This document shows, one piece after another, positions 40,313-50,355 of a stretch of DNA of 64,000 bases (positions are counted from its first letter, which is position 1; every line of letters starts with the position of its first letter). The notes under the pieces were generated by a model. The model did not search any database. It had not been told where the DNA came from and was given only the letters and a program-made list of their open reading frames with translations. This stretch comes from Nitzschia sp. DOCU1 (Eukaryota; Bacillariophyta; Bacillariophyceae; Bacillariales; Bacillariaceae), in NCBI GenBank assembly GCA_951394045.1, contig OX595995.1:1054001-1118000 (forward strand), read 5' to 3'. Made by a program: the position numbers and the translations under genes.

Positions 40313-41506
40313 ATGACACCATGCACAATATCAGCGGCAAGAAGTTACGTATTCGCCGCGTTCAAGGAATATGATGATGATGTCGCGGAGACCACCACCA
40401 GCACCACCATCAACGACGCAGAACAGAATTCTGATTATTTCGAGAAAATTCAGAAAGACTATCTTTGGGCCTCCACCATGGTTCTGCAAGACGTTTCTTG
40501 TCAATCATGCAACACTGAGGATGGCCCGAAGACCAAGCAGCAGTTACACCCAGTCGCGGAGAAAGCGTGTGCTGCATTCCACCCATCGGACATTGAAATT
40601 ATGAATGAAATCGGTCGTGGATCCCAAAGTAGAGTATTTCGAGGGAGGGATACGAGAACGGGTGAAATGTATGCTATCAAAGTGATTGATTGCAATTTCA
40701 GCCCAAAGTATACCGACCGAGAACTGGATGTGCACAAATCACTCGGCGACTTTCCAGGTATTGTGAAGCTGCATGGATACTACCAACAATTTCAGGACGG
40801 CAAGCAGAGCGTTTGTCTGGTTCTTGAGCTATGCGACCACACCTTACTCGAACTTATGAAGCAAAACCCACATGGTCGCCTTCCGGAGCCAGATGCCGCA
40901 AAGTACTTCATTCAAATAGTGGAAGCGCTGAAATACATTCATTCAAAAGGAGTCATTCATCGGGATATCAAACTGGCCAACGTACTTATATCGAAAAATG
41001 GTGTCGTCAAGATAGCCGATTTTGGTGTTGCCACTCGGACTCGGTGTCCCAAGGACAGAAAATCAATTATCGGAACCACAGGCTACATGGCCCCTGAAAT
41101 TCATGGCAACTCCGCCGAGTCAGAGTCTGGCGTAAAGTTTTTGCAAAAGGCAAGAGATGATGGTGCTGGGGCCGGTTTGAATCTACCGCTGGGATTGGAC
41201 CTTTATGACAGTAAATACGACACAAAAGTCGACCTGTACAGTTTGGGAGTGACGCTATACGTGATGCTAACCGGGACGGAACTACAGGGCGAAACGAACG
41301 CTTCATTGGGATTTAATTTCGGCTTCGACGGATCCGGAAAAGCCTTTTTTGATTTTACACAAAGTGTGCTCAACTTTGATGCGTTAGACTTAATTTTGGG
41401 TCTTTTGGACGAAGATCCTACACAACGCCTGACACTGGATGAGGTACTTCACCATCCATGGCTCATCCAATTCCGTTGTCGAGATTCTTCATTCCTCACG
41501 GAATAG
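40313..41506 (+). CDS. Serine/threonine protein kinase, CAMK-like
   Basis: 397 residues from ATG 40313; the frame is open to a TTG at 40238. Residues 1-95 are non-catalytic and acidic. The kinase domain shows all core motifs: glycine loop IGRGSQSRVF (from 100), Lys in YAIK (123), VIHRDIKLANVL (about 216), ADFGVAT (about 235) and GTTGYMAPE. A roughly 35-residue insertion, rich in Gly/Ala and charged residues, separates MAPEIH from KVDLYSLGVTLYVMLTG. This is unusual in the activation-segment/alpha-F region. The C-lobe ends HHPWLIQF. It should be catalytically active. Its TAG stop is immediately followed by the stop of the convergent ankyrin gene C. Confidence 0.88.
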   Translation: MTPCTISAARSYVFAAFKEYDDDVAETTTSTTINDAEQNSDYFEKIQKDYLWASTMVLQDVSCQSCNTEDGPKTKQQLHPVAEKACAAFHPSDIEIMNEIGRGSQSRVFRGRDTRTGEMYAIKVIDCNFSPKYTDRELDVHKSLGDFPGIVKLHGYYQQFQDGKQSVCLVLELCDHTLLELMKQNPHGRLPEPDAAKYFIQIVEALKYIHSKGVIHRDIKLANVLISKNGVVKIADFGVATRTRCPKDRKSIIGTTGYMAPEIHGNSAESESGVKFLQKARDDGAGAGLNLPLGLDLYDSKYDTKVDLYSLGVTLYVMLTGTELQGETNASLGFNFGFDGSGKAFFDFTQSVLNFDALDLILGLLDEDPTQRLTLDEVLHHPWLIQFRCRDSSFLTE

Positions 41507-44500
41507 TTACGAATCACCAAGGTTGTTTTCAGAAGTGGGCTCTGAATGACTTCCTCGTCGTCCCAGTAAATTCATAAATCCAAGCCTTGAATGACCAGAC
41601 GATTCTTGTTTCGAATTACTACGTTCGGGCCGTTCGTTCACTTTGGAGGGCGTTCTGGCCGGAACTTTACTCTTCCCGCTGGCTCTTCTCTTACTTTTTT
41701 TGCTCTCGAGGCGCTTCTTATGGGTCCCAGGGCTCATTTCAATTTCCATAGGGATCGGAGAAAATTCATTGTCATGATCATGCAGATGCAAACGATCAAC
41801 AGAATTCATTCGAATCAATTTGGCCGTCATTGGGGCAGGCTCTCGCTTCTTGACATCGGCTCCATCCCTGTTCGCAGGTCCCGGCCTTTGGGACGGTGAT
41901 GCCATGTAAATTTCTCCCATATCCATGGAGCCCTCGCCTATTTGAGTTGGACTAGTAAAGTGACTGGCTTTCAAAATGCTCTTCGACCTTTTCGGGCTTT
42001 TGAAGATACCCCGTTCCCTTTCTTCTTTGGCTTTCAATGCAGCGGCAAGAAGCGGCTTTGCTGGGGGTGGCGGTCTTGGAGGGTCAAACACAGCCCCCAT
42101 TGCAAGGGACATATCATCGTCGTCCTCGTAAATTGTCGCCGGCTGATGCACTTTCTGAAGATGCGACGGGGTATATCGTTGTCTGTCACGCTGTTCTTTT
42201 GCTTTCAAAGCTGCCGCCAGAAGAGGCTTTGACGGAGGCGGGCCTCGGGGAGGATCGAATATGTCAGATTGCGCCAGCGAAATATCATCATCATGTGCCT
42301 GCTTGGGTTGGTGGACTTTTCGCAGGTGATAGTCACTGCCCAATGCTGCTCTCCTGGCCAGCGCTCGAGCGTCTCTGTCTTGCTTTTCCTTCGCTTTCAA
42401 AGCTGCTGCCAGAAGAGGCTTTGACGGAGGCGGGCCTCGGGGAGGATCGAAAATGTCCGATTGCGCCAGCGAAATATCATCATCAGGTGACTGCTTGGGT
42501 TGGTGGACTTTTCGCAGGTGGTAGTCACTGCCCAATGCTGCTCTCCTGGCCAGCGCTCGGGCCTCTCTGTCTTGCTTTTCCTTCGCTTTCAAAGCTGCAG
42601 CCAGCAATGGTTTGTCAGGAGGAGGTTCCCGAGGAGGATCAAATACATCTCTTGTCGCCAAAGAGATGTCATCATCTTCATGGATTGTCCTAGGCTGATT
42701 TACACTCTTGAGGTGGGTCGGAGGATTAGTTTGCCACTTCCGTCTAGACGCCGCAGCTTTTGGCTGAGAAACCTTTTCCTTCGCCAAAGCCAACTTCGCT
42801 TCCTCGGCTTGTTGTTTGGCTCTCAGCGCGGCGGCGAGCAGCGGCTTCTTAGGCGGCGGACCACGTGGTGGATCAAACAAGTCATCCGAGGCGATCGAGT
42901 CATCGTCGTCACCGGGAGCCTTTGGCTGATGCAAATTAAGCAGATGAACACCAGATCTCCCCTCAGCATCCTTCTTGGCTTTCAGTGCAGCTGCTACGAG
43001 CGGTTTACTTGGCGGTGGACCTCTTGGCTCGTCGAAAACATCATTCGCATTGATCGAGGCGTCGTCATCGGTGTGGCTAGGCTGGTGAATATTTTCCAAG
43101 TGGCTTGTATGGTTGCGTGCAGTCTTCGACTTGACTTTGCTAAGATCCCGAGTGTCCTTTGACGAAACGGCACCGTGGTCGAATTTTGCAGCAAGTTGCT
43201 GAACAGCAGTCATAGCTTGCGGCGGTGGAGTGGCATCGCTGGTCGCCGATTGGTCAAATATATTCGAGCTTCCGTGCGTACTGCTCTCACGCCGAGCTGC
43301 ATGCCGTTGTCGCTTCTTCAGCCTCTTGAAGAACTTGACCTTCTTCTGACTTTCTGAAAACTTAAGACGTTGTCGTTCGAATGCCGCTCGTCTGACGGTA
43401 AAGTACTTGACACCAATAAACCTCCTTTTCTTGATCCTGTGTTCCATCTTTTCCCTTGCAACTTCGAACCAAAGTCGCCGACTCGCATTTTCGATAATCT
43501 CTGCTGGCTTGTCTTTCAAGCTATTCTTCGCCCCAACGGCAAAAGCGTTCCGAAGCATTGATCGCGTGATCACGAATCGCTTATCAGATGGTTCGGGAAA
43601 ACCCTTCTCCTCGATTCCAAGGATCCAGTCTAGAATCTTGTGCTGGTCATCTTTTCCAGATAGTTCATGTGCTTGGTTACCAGCAGAAAGGAAGGGGTGC
43701 AGCCACACACCAGTCTCCTTGTCAGCAAGTGAAGATGCGACGACGATTGCGGCTTCGATATCATATCCTTCTGCAAGAGAGCACGCCTCTTCTCCGCAGA
43801 GCACCCACACATACGTGTCATCTTCGTCAACGAAAAGCGTTGTTGCGTCCACTTTAATTGACCCTAGGAAAGTTTGTTCTCTCTCGTGCCGAATAAGATG
43901 AACCTCGTCAAGATCGATCATCTCGCCCATCTGCTGGAAAACCTTGGCCCAATAGCTGCGGCGGGAGCTCATTTTCAGATCGCCGGGCTTCAGAGTCTGA
44001 TTTCGCCACACAACATGACCTTGCCCCTTGCGGATGAACAGAATATCTTTTCTTCGAGGATAGCAGAGTTCTTTGTGATCGTACGGCCCCAGCTCAAGCT
44101 TCTTTTGGACGTCCAATGATACATAAGGGGCTTCCTCGATCACCTCCTCGACGTACTCGAATTCGGACACGGTTTCTTCTCCCTCCACAGCGTAGTCAAC
44201 AATCTCAAACTCCTCGTCCTCATTGATTGTAAGTGAGTCATCCTTCGTGGACGGTGGACGTGGAGGGCGTCCCTTTGAATGCTTTGGCACGGCGTTGACC
44301 GGTTTGGACTCAATCGACCGAATATTTTGCTGTCTGCCGGGAGGCACTTGGAAGGAACCTTCAAGGAACGGATCGCTGATGGAGCCCTCGAAAGAAAACG
44401 ACATGGAAGATCTGGACATACTTAGTCTCGAGTCCTCTCTGCTCTTTCGAGCCGCAGTTTTCACATTATCTTCCTCAAAAACATCCTCCAAGAAGTCCAG

Positions 44501-47500
44501 GCTTGCCATTGAAAGTCCCAATGAGAGTCCATTCCTTCCGGACTGCTTCATCCAGTCGGATCCAGAAGATGACATGCTACCTTTGTCTTTCTTCAAGGAC
44601 ATAATGAATTCTTCTTCAGAACCACTGGACTGGCTTTTAGATGTGAAGGAACGTTCGTAATCCGCCCTAGCCACCGCTACGAGGACAGGGTTACGCTTGA
44701 GTAGCTCCCAGACACCACCCAGTGCATTGACTTCGTGCTTCTCCAAAACTTGACTCATGCGGACAACCTTGTCATGAGCTGAGAGATTTTTCCATTCCTG
44801 CTTCCCGACTTCTTTCTGTGCAATCATTTCGAAATAGCTTCGCTGCTTTTTGCTGTATGGGCGATTCATCGCCATAAGCTGGAACGGGAAGAATCCAAGT
44901 TTCGGGTCGGCGACAGCCAATGCCACAGGCTCCTCGTCGGCGAGGTAACGAATCTCATCCCAGTCTTTCGAGTGAACAATAGCCAAGTGCAACGGCAGTC
45001 TGCTTTTCCATTTCAAAAGACAAGCATCCGGATAGGCCTTGGCAGTCATCTCAATAACGGTTCTCTTGTTCTGGAACTCAAACGGCAGTCCCACGTAGCG
45101 GTCCGTAACACAGGCAATGTGCAAGGGATAACAGCCATCGGAATTGGGCAATGGAATCGATGCAGAACGAGGGAAGCACTCCAATAGCAGATCAATGATC
45201 CAAGGGGATACATCCGGATTGCAAAGGGCCCCATGCAACAAGAAGTCATCTCGCCGTGGAATAGCGGGAGACTCCCAAGGACAATCCTGCCAGATCCAGA
45301 ATTTGAGTTTTCGCCACCATTTATCCATAGCCGTTGGAATCAAACCATCCATGATGGCTTCTTTAATGACGGCAAAGTTGGATCGATGTGTCTTCCATCC
45401 TCGCCTTGTATTTTCGTAAGCCCAAGCAATGAAATGCGCAGATACATTTCCCAAGCCAAACAAGGTTCGAACCATCTTGATTTGCATTGACAAAGCCACC
45501 TCGTCCGTCGCGATCACCTCTTCCATTACAATCTTTCGCTTCGGACGTGCCGCACTTCGTGCAGCGGCCTCTTGGAGAATACCTTGATGATCGATTGACT
45601 GAGGTCCATACCTTAACAGTTCAAATATCACGGATAGCTGTTCCAGATTATAGTGCCGTTCTACTACAAGGACTTGTTCAATCTTCTCGTCGCTCGTCAT
45701 CTTTTTCCATTCCATATTTGTATATTTTTGGCGCGCCAAGGCTTCCATGTCAAAGTTCAAATTAAACGACGCCGCCAATTGGAAAGGATACAACTTGGTG
45801 TTGGGATCTCGTACTTGCAGTGACTTGCGATCATGAACTACCAGCGGCTTGAGGAACTGCCAATTCTTGCCCGACGCCACGGCATGTTGAAGCGGTAACC
45901 GATCCCGATATCGTTTCCGCGTCCGTGAATAATCTCCTTCGAGCAACTGTAATACGACCTTATCCATATGCAGTTCCTTTTCACCCCGTCGCGGCGGAAA
46001 GTGTCGGTACCGCCACAGGCGACAGGCCAAATGTATAGGCAATGCTGTTGATTTTGGATGCTCCAAATCCGTCGCCTGTGGCCGCAGCGATGCCAAGAGT
46101 CGAATCAGTGATGGTGGCACGTCGGGGTTACTCAACGCATTGTGTAGCAATAAATCGTCCATGTCGAAATCGTCGTGCGACGCATCATCTTCGAGCGTAT
46201 GACTCCCCCACAAATTGATGAGAAACTTGAGCTTGTCCCACCACTCTACATATTCCTTGGGAGGAGTAATCTTTTCTTGCAAATTTCCAACCGCATTGGC
46301 CAAATTCTGCATAATCATACGAAAGGACTGGCGCTTGCTATTGTCATCCGATGAATCATCTTGATGCGCGATGCACCCAATCCGATAATGAGCCGCCACC
46401 ACTCCCCGTCCAGTATTATCCTTGTGTTCCTTGGCAAAATCCATTGGCAAGGCCTCGACCAACTTTTCTAATAACTCCAAAGGATATTGACGCGATATAC
46501 AAATAGAAAGTGCCGGTCCCGCGATAGCGTCCCTTTGCATGGCCGCCTTGCCCAAATCCAAAAATAAGGATGCGACTTGCGGAGGCGCCGCCAATCCCAT
46601 GGCATTGACAATCTGTCGATATTCATAAGGCTGGATCTTTTGTCGTCGCTTGACGCGATTGTCCAGCATAAAGCTTACCAACTTCCAGAGTTCTGCTTGT
46701 TTGGCTTGCCATGCCGCCGCTTCTTTGGTGGGTGGATGAGCCCAGTACGTATGATTGGCCGGTAATTTGGCAGTCGCTTCTTGTTGTTCCTTTTGTCGCT
46801 TGATCATTTCAATCGCCCACATGAGAGGAGTCCGTTTGGTAGCATCAAGTTCCATTGCCCCACGATAATAGCCTCGTATCAGTTTGTCCACGACTTCCAC
46901 GCCCTTATCATGCGTCACCGCCAAATGAATGGGAAGACTCCCCGTCGCATCGGATACAGACGCCACGTCTCTGGCACAAAATAAAAGTCTCAATAATGGC
47001 TTGTCGGGACAATCGGCAATACAACATAAATGAAGTGGAGCTCGTCCCAAATCATCCAATCCATACAATGGATTCTTGGGAATTTCCACTTCTTTTTTCC
47101 ACTGTGGCAAGTCGGGCAAGTATTTGGCCACTCGTAATTTCCGAGGTGGCTTTTTTGGAGGGGGTTTGACATATTTTTTGTAGTCGTATTCTTTGAGCAA
47201 AATTTCCAACAAGTCCCAATTTTGATTACGAATGACTTGATGAAATTCATTTTCGGAATCTGGATAGGTTTCGACTACTTTGGCAGAAGGAGCCGTGCTT
47301 CCATCGTCGCTTTTAGAGGCATCATCATCATTGTCTCTGCCGGAATGTGAACTATCGTCGTGGGGACTGTATTGACTACTTTTGCTGGCAGAGCCATGAT
47401 TGTCGTTTTCGGCATCGTCTTCAGGAGCTTTGGAATTCCGAAACAATCCCCCCAGCCATCCTTTTTTGGTTTCCTTCGGCTCGGAATGTTCCTTTTTTCT

Positions 47501-47713
47501 CTTGAGGTTGGCACTCTTTTGTTTTTTGACTTTTGCCTTGCTGGAATCGTCACTACTACCAAAGGAAACCAAGGAATTCTTGTTGTTGCTGGAAGAAGAC
47601 GATTTGGGTTTGGAAGGGGCCAATTCTTCAGAGGGTAAAAAGTCTTCCAGAGAACCTTCCATCTCGTTCTCCTCTTGTTGGCCCACGCGCCTACGGTCCG
47701 GGAATCCCACCAT
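41507..47713 (-). CDS. Giant ankyrin-repeat protein, cluster member C, with proline-rich repeat tail
   Basis: 2068 residues, ATG 47713, uninterrupted. The N-terminus is Ser/Lys/Asp-rich. Residues about 155-1050 carry the architecture shared with A and B: FHQVIRNQNWDLLEILLKEY, ankyrin repeats (APLHLCCIADCPDKPLLRLL), module 1 (EWWDKLKFLIN...LLLHNALSN...LPIHLACRLWRY) and module 2 (KWWRKLKFWIWQ...FLLHGALCN...YPLHIACVTDRY). Residues about 1230-1480 form an unrecognised globular region (RRKDILFIRKGQGHVVW, HLIRHEREQTFLGSIKVD) found only in C. Residues about 1537-1901 contain six repeats with the core DPPRGPPPxKPLLAAALKAK. The tail is basic. No enzyme signature was found. A scaffold or cytoskeletal role is speculation. 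Confidence 0.85.
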   Translation of the reverse strand: MVGFPDRRRVGQQEENEMEGSLEDFLPSEELAPSKPKSSSSSNNKNSLVSFGSSDDSSKAKVKKQKSANLKRKKEHSEPKETKKGWLGGLFRNSKAPEDDAENDNHGSASKSSQYSPHDDSSHSGRDNDDDASKSDDGSTAPSAKVVETYPDSENEFHQVIRNQNWDLLEILLKEYDYKKYVKPPPKKPPRKLRVAKYLPDLPQWKKEVEIPKNPLYGLDDLGRAPLHLCCIADCPDKPLLRLLFCARDVASVSDATGSLPIHLAVTHDKGVEVVDKLIRGYYRGAMELDATKRTPLMWAIEMIKRQKEQQEATAKLPANHTYWAHPPTKEAAAWQAKQAELWKLVSFMLDNRVKRRQKIQPYEYRQIVNAMGLAAPPQVASLFLDLGKAAMQRDAIAGPALSICISRQYPLELLEKLVEALPMDFAKEHKDNTGRGVVAAHYRIGCIAHQDDSSDDNSKRQSFRMIMQNLANAVGNLQEKITPPKEYVEWWDKLKFLINLWGSHTLEDDASHDDFDMDDLLLHNALSNPDVPPSLIRLLASLRPQATDLEHPKSTALPIHLACRLWRYRHFPPRRGEKELHMDKVVLQLLEGDYSRTRKRYRDRLPLQHAVASGKNWQFLKPLVVHDRKSLQVRDPNTKLYPFQLAASFNLNFDMEALARQKYTNMEWKKMTSDEKIEQVLVVERHYNLEQLSVIFELLRYGPQSIDHQGILQEAAARSAARPKRKIVMEEVIATDEVALSMQIKMVRTLFGLGNVSAHFIAWAYENTRRGWKTHRSNFAVIKEAIMDGLIPTAMDKWWRKLKFWIWQDCPWESPAIPRRDDFLLHGALCNPDVSPWIIDLLLECFPRSASIPLPNSDGCYPLHIACVTDRYVGLPFEFQNKRTVIEMTAKAYPDACLLKWKSRLPLHLAIVHSKDWDEIRYLADEEPVALAVADPKLGFFPFQLMAMNRPYSKKQRSYFEMIAQKEVGKQEWKNLSAHDKVVRMSQVLEKHEVNALGGVWELLKRNPVLVAVARADYERSFTSKSQSSGSEEEFIMSLKKDKGSMSSSGSDWMKQSGRNGLSLGLSMASLDFLEDVFEEDNVKTAARKSREDSRLSMSRSSMSFSFEGSISDPFLEGSFQVPPGRQQNIRSIESKPVNAVPKHSKGRPPRPPSTKDDSLTINEDEEFEIVDYAVEGEETVSEFEYVEEVIEEAPYVSLDVQKKLELGPYDHKELCYPRRKDILFIRKGQGHVVWRNQTLKPGDLKMSSRRSYWAKVFQQMGEMIDLDEVHLIRHEREQTFLGSIKVDATTLFVDEDDTYVWVLCGEEACSLAEGYDIEAAIVVASSLADKETGVWLHPFLSAGNQAHELSGKDDQHKILDWILGIEEKGFPEPSDKRFVITRSMLRNAFAVGAKNSLKDKPAEIIENASRRLWFEVAREKMEHRIKKRRFIGVKYFTVRRAAFERQRLKFSESQKKVKFFKRLKKRQRHAARRESSTHGSSNIFDQSATSDATPPPQAMTAVQQLAAKFDHGAVSSKDTRDLSKVKSKTARNHTSHLENIHQPSHTDDDASINANDVFDEPRGPPPSKPLVAAALKAKKDAEGRSGVHLLNLHQPKAPGDDDDSIASDDLFDPPRGPPPKKPLLAAALRAKQQAEEAKLALAKEKVSQPKAAASRRKWQTNPPTHLKSVNQPRTIHEDDDISLATRDVFDPPREPPPDKPLLAAALKAKEKQDREARALARRAALGSDYHLRKVHQPKQSPDDDISLAQSDIFDPPRGPPPSKPLLAAALKAKEKQDRDARALARRAALGSDYHLRKVHQPKQAHDDDISLAQSDIFDPPRGPPPSKPLLAAALKAKEQRDRQRYTPSHLQKVHQPATIYEDDDDMSLAMGAVFDPPRPPPPAKPLLAAALKAKEERERGIFKSPKRSKSILKASHFTSPTQIGEGSMDMGEIYMASPSQRPGPANRDGADVKKREPAPMTAKLIRMNSVDRLHLHDHDNEFSPIPMEIEMSPGTHKKRLESKKSKRRASGKSKVPARTPSKVNERPERSNSKQESSGHSRLGFMNLLGRRGSHSEPTSENNLGDS
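42005..43105 (-). repeat. Six-fold HxxKVHQP-DDDIS-DPPRGPPP protein repeat in gene C
   Basis: Six units, each with H-L-x-x-[VLI]-[HN]-Q-P, an acidic stretch DDD[IA]S, D-[IVL]-F-D-P-P-R-x-P-P-P and K-P-L-[LV]-A-A-A-L-[KR]-A-K. The fourth and fifth units are offset by exactly 192 bp (64 codons; for example GACGGAGGCG at 42231 and 42423). They are nearly identical in DNA, including third positions, so that duplication is recent. The other units have diverged and vary in linker length. Confidence 0.85.
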
Positions 47714-48252
47714 GGTGCTTGCTTAGGCTTGCTCTTTTTTATTTCCCCCAATATAGCAAAGCGTTTGCTGACAACAATAGCAACATGCAAATAGCATTAA
47801 GGGCAGGTCAAGACGGGAGTGTAGTTAAGACGCGAGAGAAGCAAAAAACGTTTGAAAGAAAACACGACCCATGTAATTTTTTTCAGTCCACCGCTCTCGA
47901 AAAGAACGGGCGGGCGCGCCAGCGCTCGAGCTTGGCGGCGCTCGAGCCTGCCTATTGGTCGAGCCAGTCAAATACCGGGTATGGTGTTACACCAAAGGAT
48001 TATACGTATGAAAACACTATATGTGGATACGTTTCTCGGAATCCAAATGATTGGTGGAGGATGAGCTGTTGGCAGTGAAAATTGTTGACAGCTGCCCGTG
48101 TCTACGCCCAATGAAAGTGTTCAAAAACCGCTTTGCCGGTTCTTTTCACAGATCATTGGGACCTCTCTTTTACAATATATCTTTTTGTGTCTCCTGAAGA
48201 CGAACCTTTCACTTCATTATCACATTACATCACTATTGTCACTATTATCACC
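47714..48252. other. Divergent intergenic region
   Basis: 539 bp between ankyrin gene C (-) and the amino-acid transporter (+). A G/C-rich segment with two GCGCTCGAGC-like sites lies near 47920-47950. Nothing else was seen. Confidence 0.4.
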
Positions 48253-50055
48253 ATGAGTGGAAAAACCAATCTATCCAATCCCGAAGGCATTCATCATCAA
48301 CCAGATTGTATGGATGCTGTCCAAGAAACGCTCGGCATGGGCACTGCCATGGAACTTCATGGTCCCCCCAAGCGTCAAATTTCTAATTTGAGTTTACCGC
48401 AAAAAAAGTCGGAGATTGGTGGCGCCGTGAGCAATCTCGTCAATAGCATTGTCGGTGCTGGTATCATTGGGATTCCCTTTGCGCTTCGAGAGAGTGGTCT
48501 AGTGGCGGGAGTCATTTTGTTGATTTTAGTGTCGTACTTTACGGGTAAGTGGAGGTAGTGTAGTGTACTGTAGTGCCAGACAAACATCATTCTCACCCTT
48601 ATTACCTTTCTGCAAATAATAGACAAATCCCTACGAATGTTGGTGGAAATGGCAACCTTTCATCCTCGTTTGCGTGGATTTGGTGTCTTGACCTTTGAAG
48701 ATCTCATGTTTTTGCCCTTTGGCACATGGGGTCATCACTTTATTTTGGGGGCCATGCTCATTACCGCCTATGGGGCCATGGTTGCTTATCTATTGATCGT
48801 CAAGGACACGCTACCCGTTGCTTTTGGATTGGAAGATGAACCTGGAGCTGGTAGTTTTTGGGAACGAGAACTAGTCATGTTGGCCACGTCGGCGTGTATC
48901 ATGCTTCCGTTGAGTATGCAACGCGACATGAGTACCTTGGCATTGACGAGTTTTGTTTCGGTAGTGTGTGATACGCTTTTGGTCATTTTCATGGCCGTCT
49001 TTTCGCCCGTCAAGGAATCCGTGAGCGAAGCGGGTGGGTTGGGTACCGTGATTAAGAACAATTGGATCAGTCCTGGCTTTTTCATTGGGTTTGGAGTATT
49101 GACAATTGCACAAACTTGTCAACATTCTGCCTTTATTGTATCGGGAAGCTTGGCCAATTTGACCAGCTCCCGATGGGCAGCCGTCACTTTTCGATCGTTG
49201 ACAGTGGCGTGTATCCTGTGTTTGGTGCTGGGCGTTTCGGGATATCTAGGATATTTGGACGAAACACAAGGTGATATCCTCAATAACTTTGACCCGGACA
49301 CGACCCAAGCGACGGCGGCTCGCATCTTGTTGGCCATTACCATGTTTTTCACGTATCCTATGGAAGCCTTTGTGGCACGACATGTCTTGATCAAACTCAT
49401 GTTTAATGGAGATATGGATGGGCACGTCACGGATCCTACCACTGGTGAATCCGTCGTAGGACCTAAATTCTTGGGGATTTTGAATCGAAGACATTTATGG
49501 ACGCTAGTCATTTATGCGGCTACCTTGGTTCCTGCACTGGTAGTCAATGACTTGGGACCTGTACTCAGTTTCACGGGTGCCATTGGAGGTTGCTGTCTGG
49601 CATACATTGGGCCTGGGCTTGCCTATCTGGGAGTCCATGGGGACGACTTTTTGGCGTACTTGGCACAAGTCGTAGACAACAAGAACCGCAAGGCAAATAC
49701 AACCACAGGAGATCTTCCTGTCGAAGGAGACGCCACGGCCAACATGCAAGTTCCCAAAACACCAGAGGTACCGACTGGCGCCAAGCCCTGGTGGTGGTTT
49801 CCCTTGGGTATGCCCATCTGGGTACGCATTGCACACAATGGAAGCCTTGGAATGAATGAACGCATGACGGCCTTGGAACAAGAACACGGACCCATGTCCG
49901 ATAGCGACCTGCCAACGCAAGAAATTATTCCATTCCGTATGCGAGATATTTATTTCAGCGTATTCTTTGTGGTGTTTGGTTTGATTGCGCTCGTGGCGGG
50001 AGTTTTGTCGAACATTTACGTTCAAGTCAATGACATTTTCTTTAGTCCAAAGTAA
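48253..50055 (+). CDS. Amino acid transporter, AAAP/SLC38-like
   Basis: Model join(48253..48544,48623..50055), 574 residues, one 78-nt phase-1 intron cutting after the first membrane helix. Residues 1-55 are cytosolic. TM1 begins GGAVSNLVNSIVGAGIIGIP, the unwound GxGIxxxP-type helix typical of SLC38/AAAP transporters. About eleven hydrophobic segments follow, with a long cytosolic loop before the last one (residues about 470-540). The family moves neutral amino acids with Na+ or H+. Substrate and membrane (plasma or vacuolar) cannot be told. Confidence 0.88.
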
Positions 50056-50355
50056 AATGGATTTCGACAGAGAGCCAGAGTCACTAAGGTAAAACTAGGT
50101 AACGAAAAGTGTGATTTGCAAGACCATGTTCTTGTAGTATTAGACGTTTGGCTAGCAGACTAGAGGATTGATTGATTTGCAATGTGATGTTGGTGGCATA
50201 TTATTCGGATCGAAGTGATTGGGCATTTGCTGTCACAAATGGCAGGAACAAATGGTTCTAACATTGTGCAATCCTCGCCCTGTCTGTCGAACCATCTCGT
50301 GGATCTCGTGGAAATTGCAAGTTGCCACGCGCTTTTTCAATCGCCGACTTTATCA

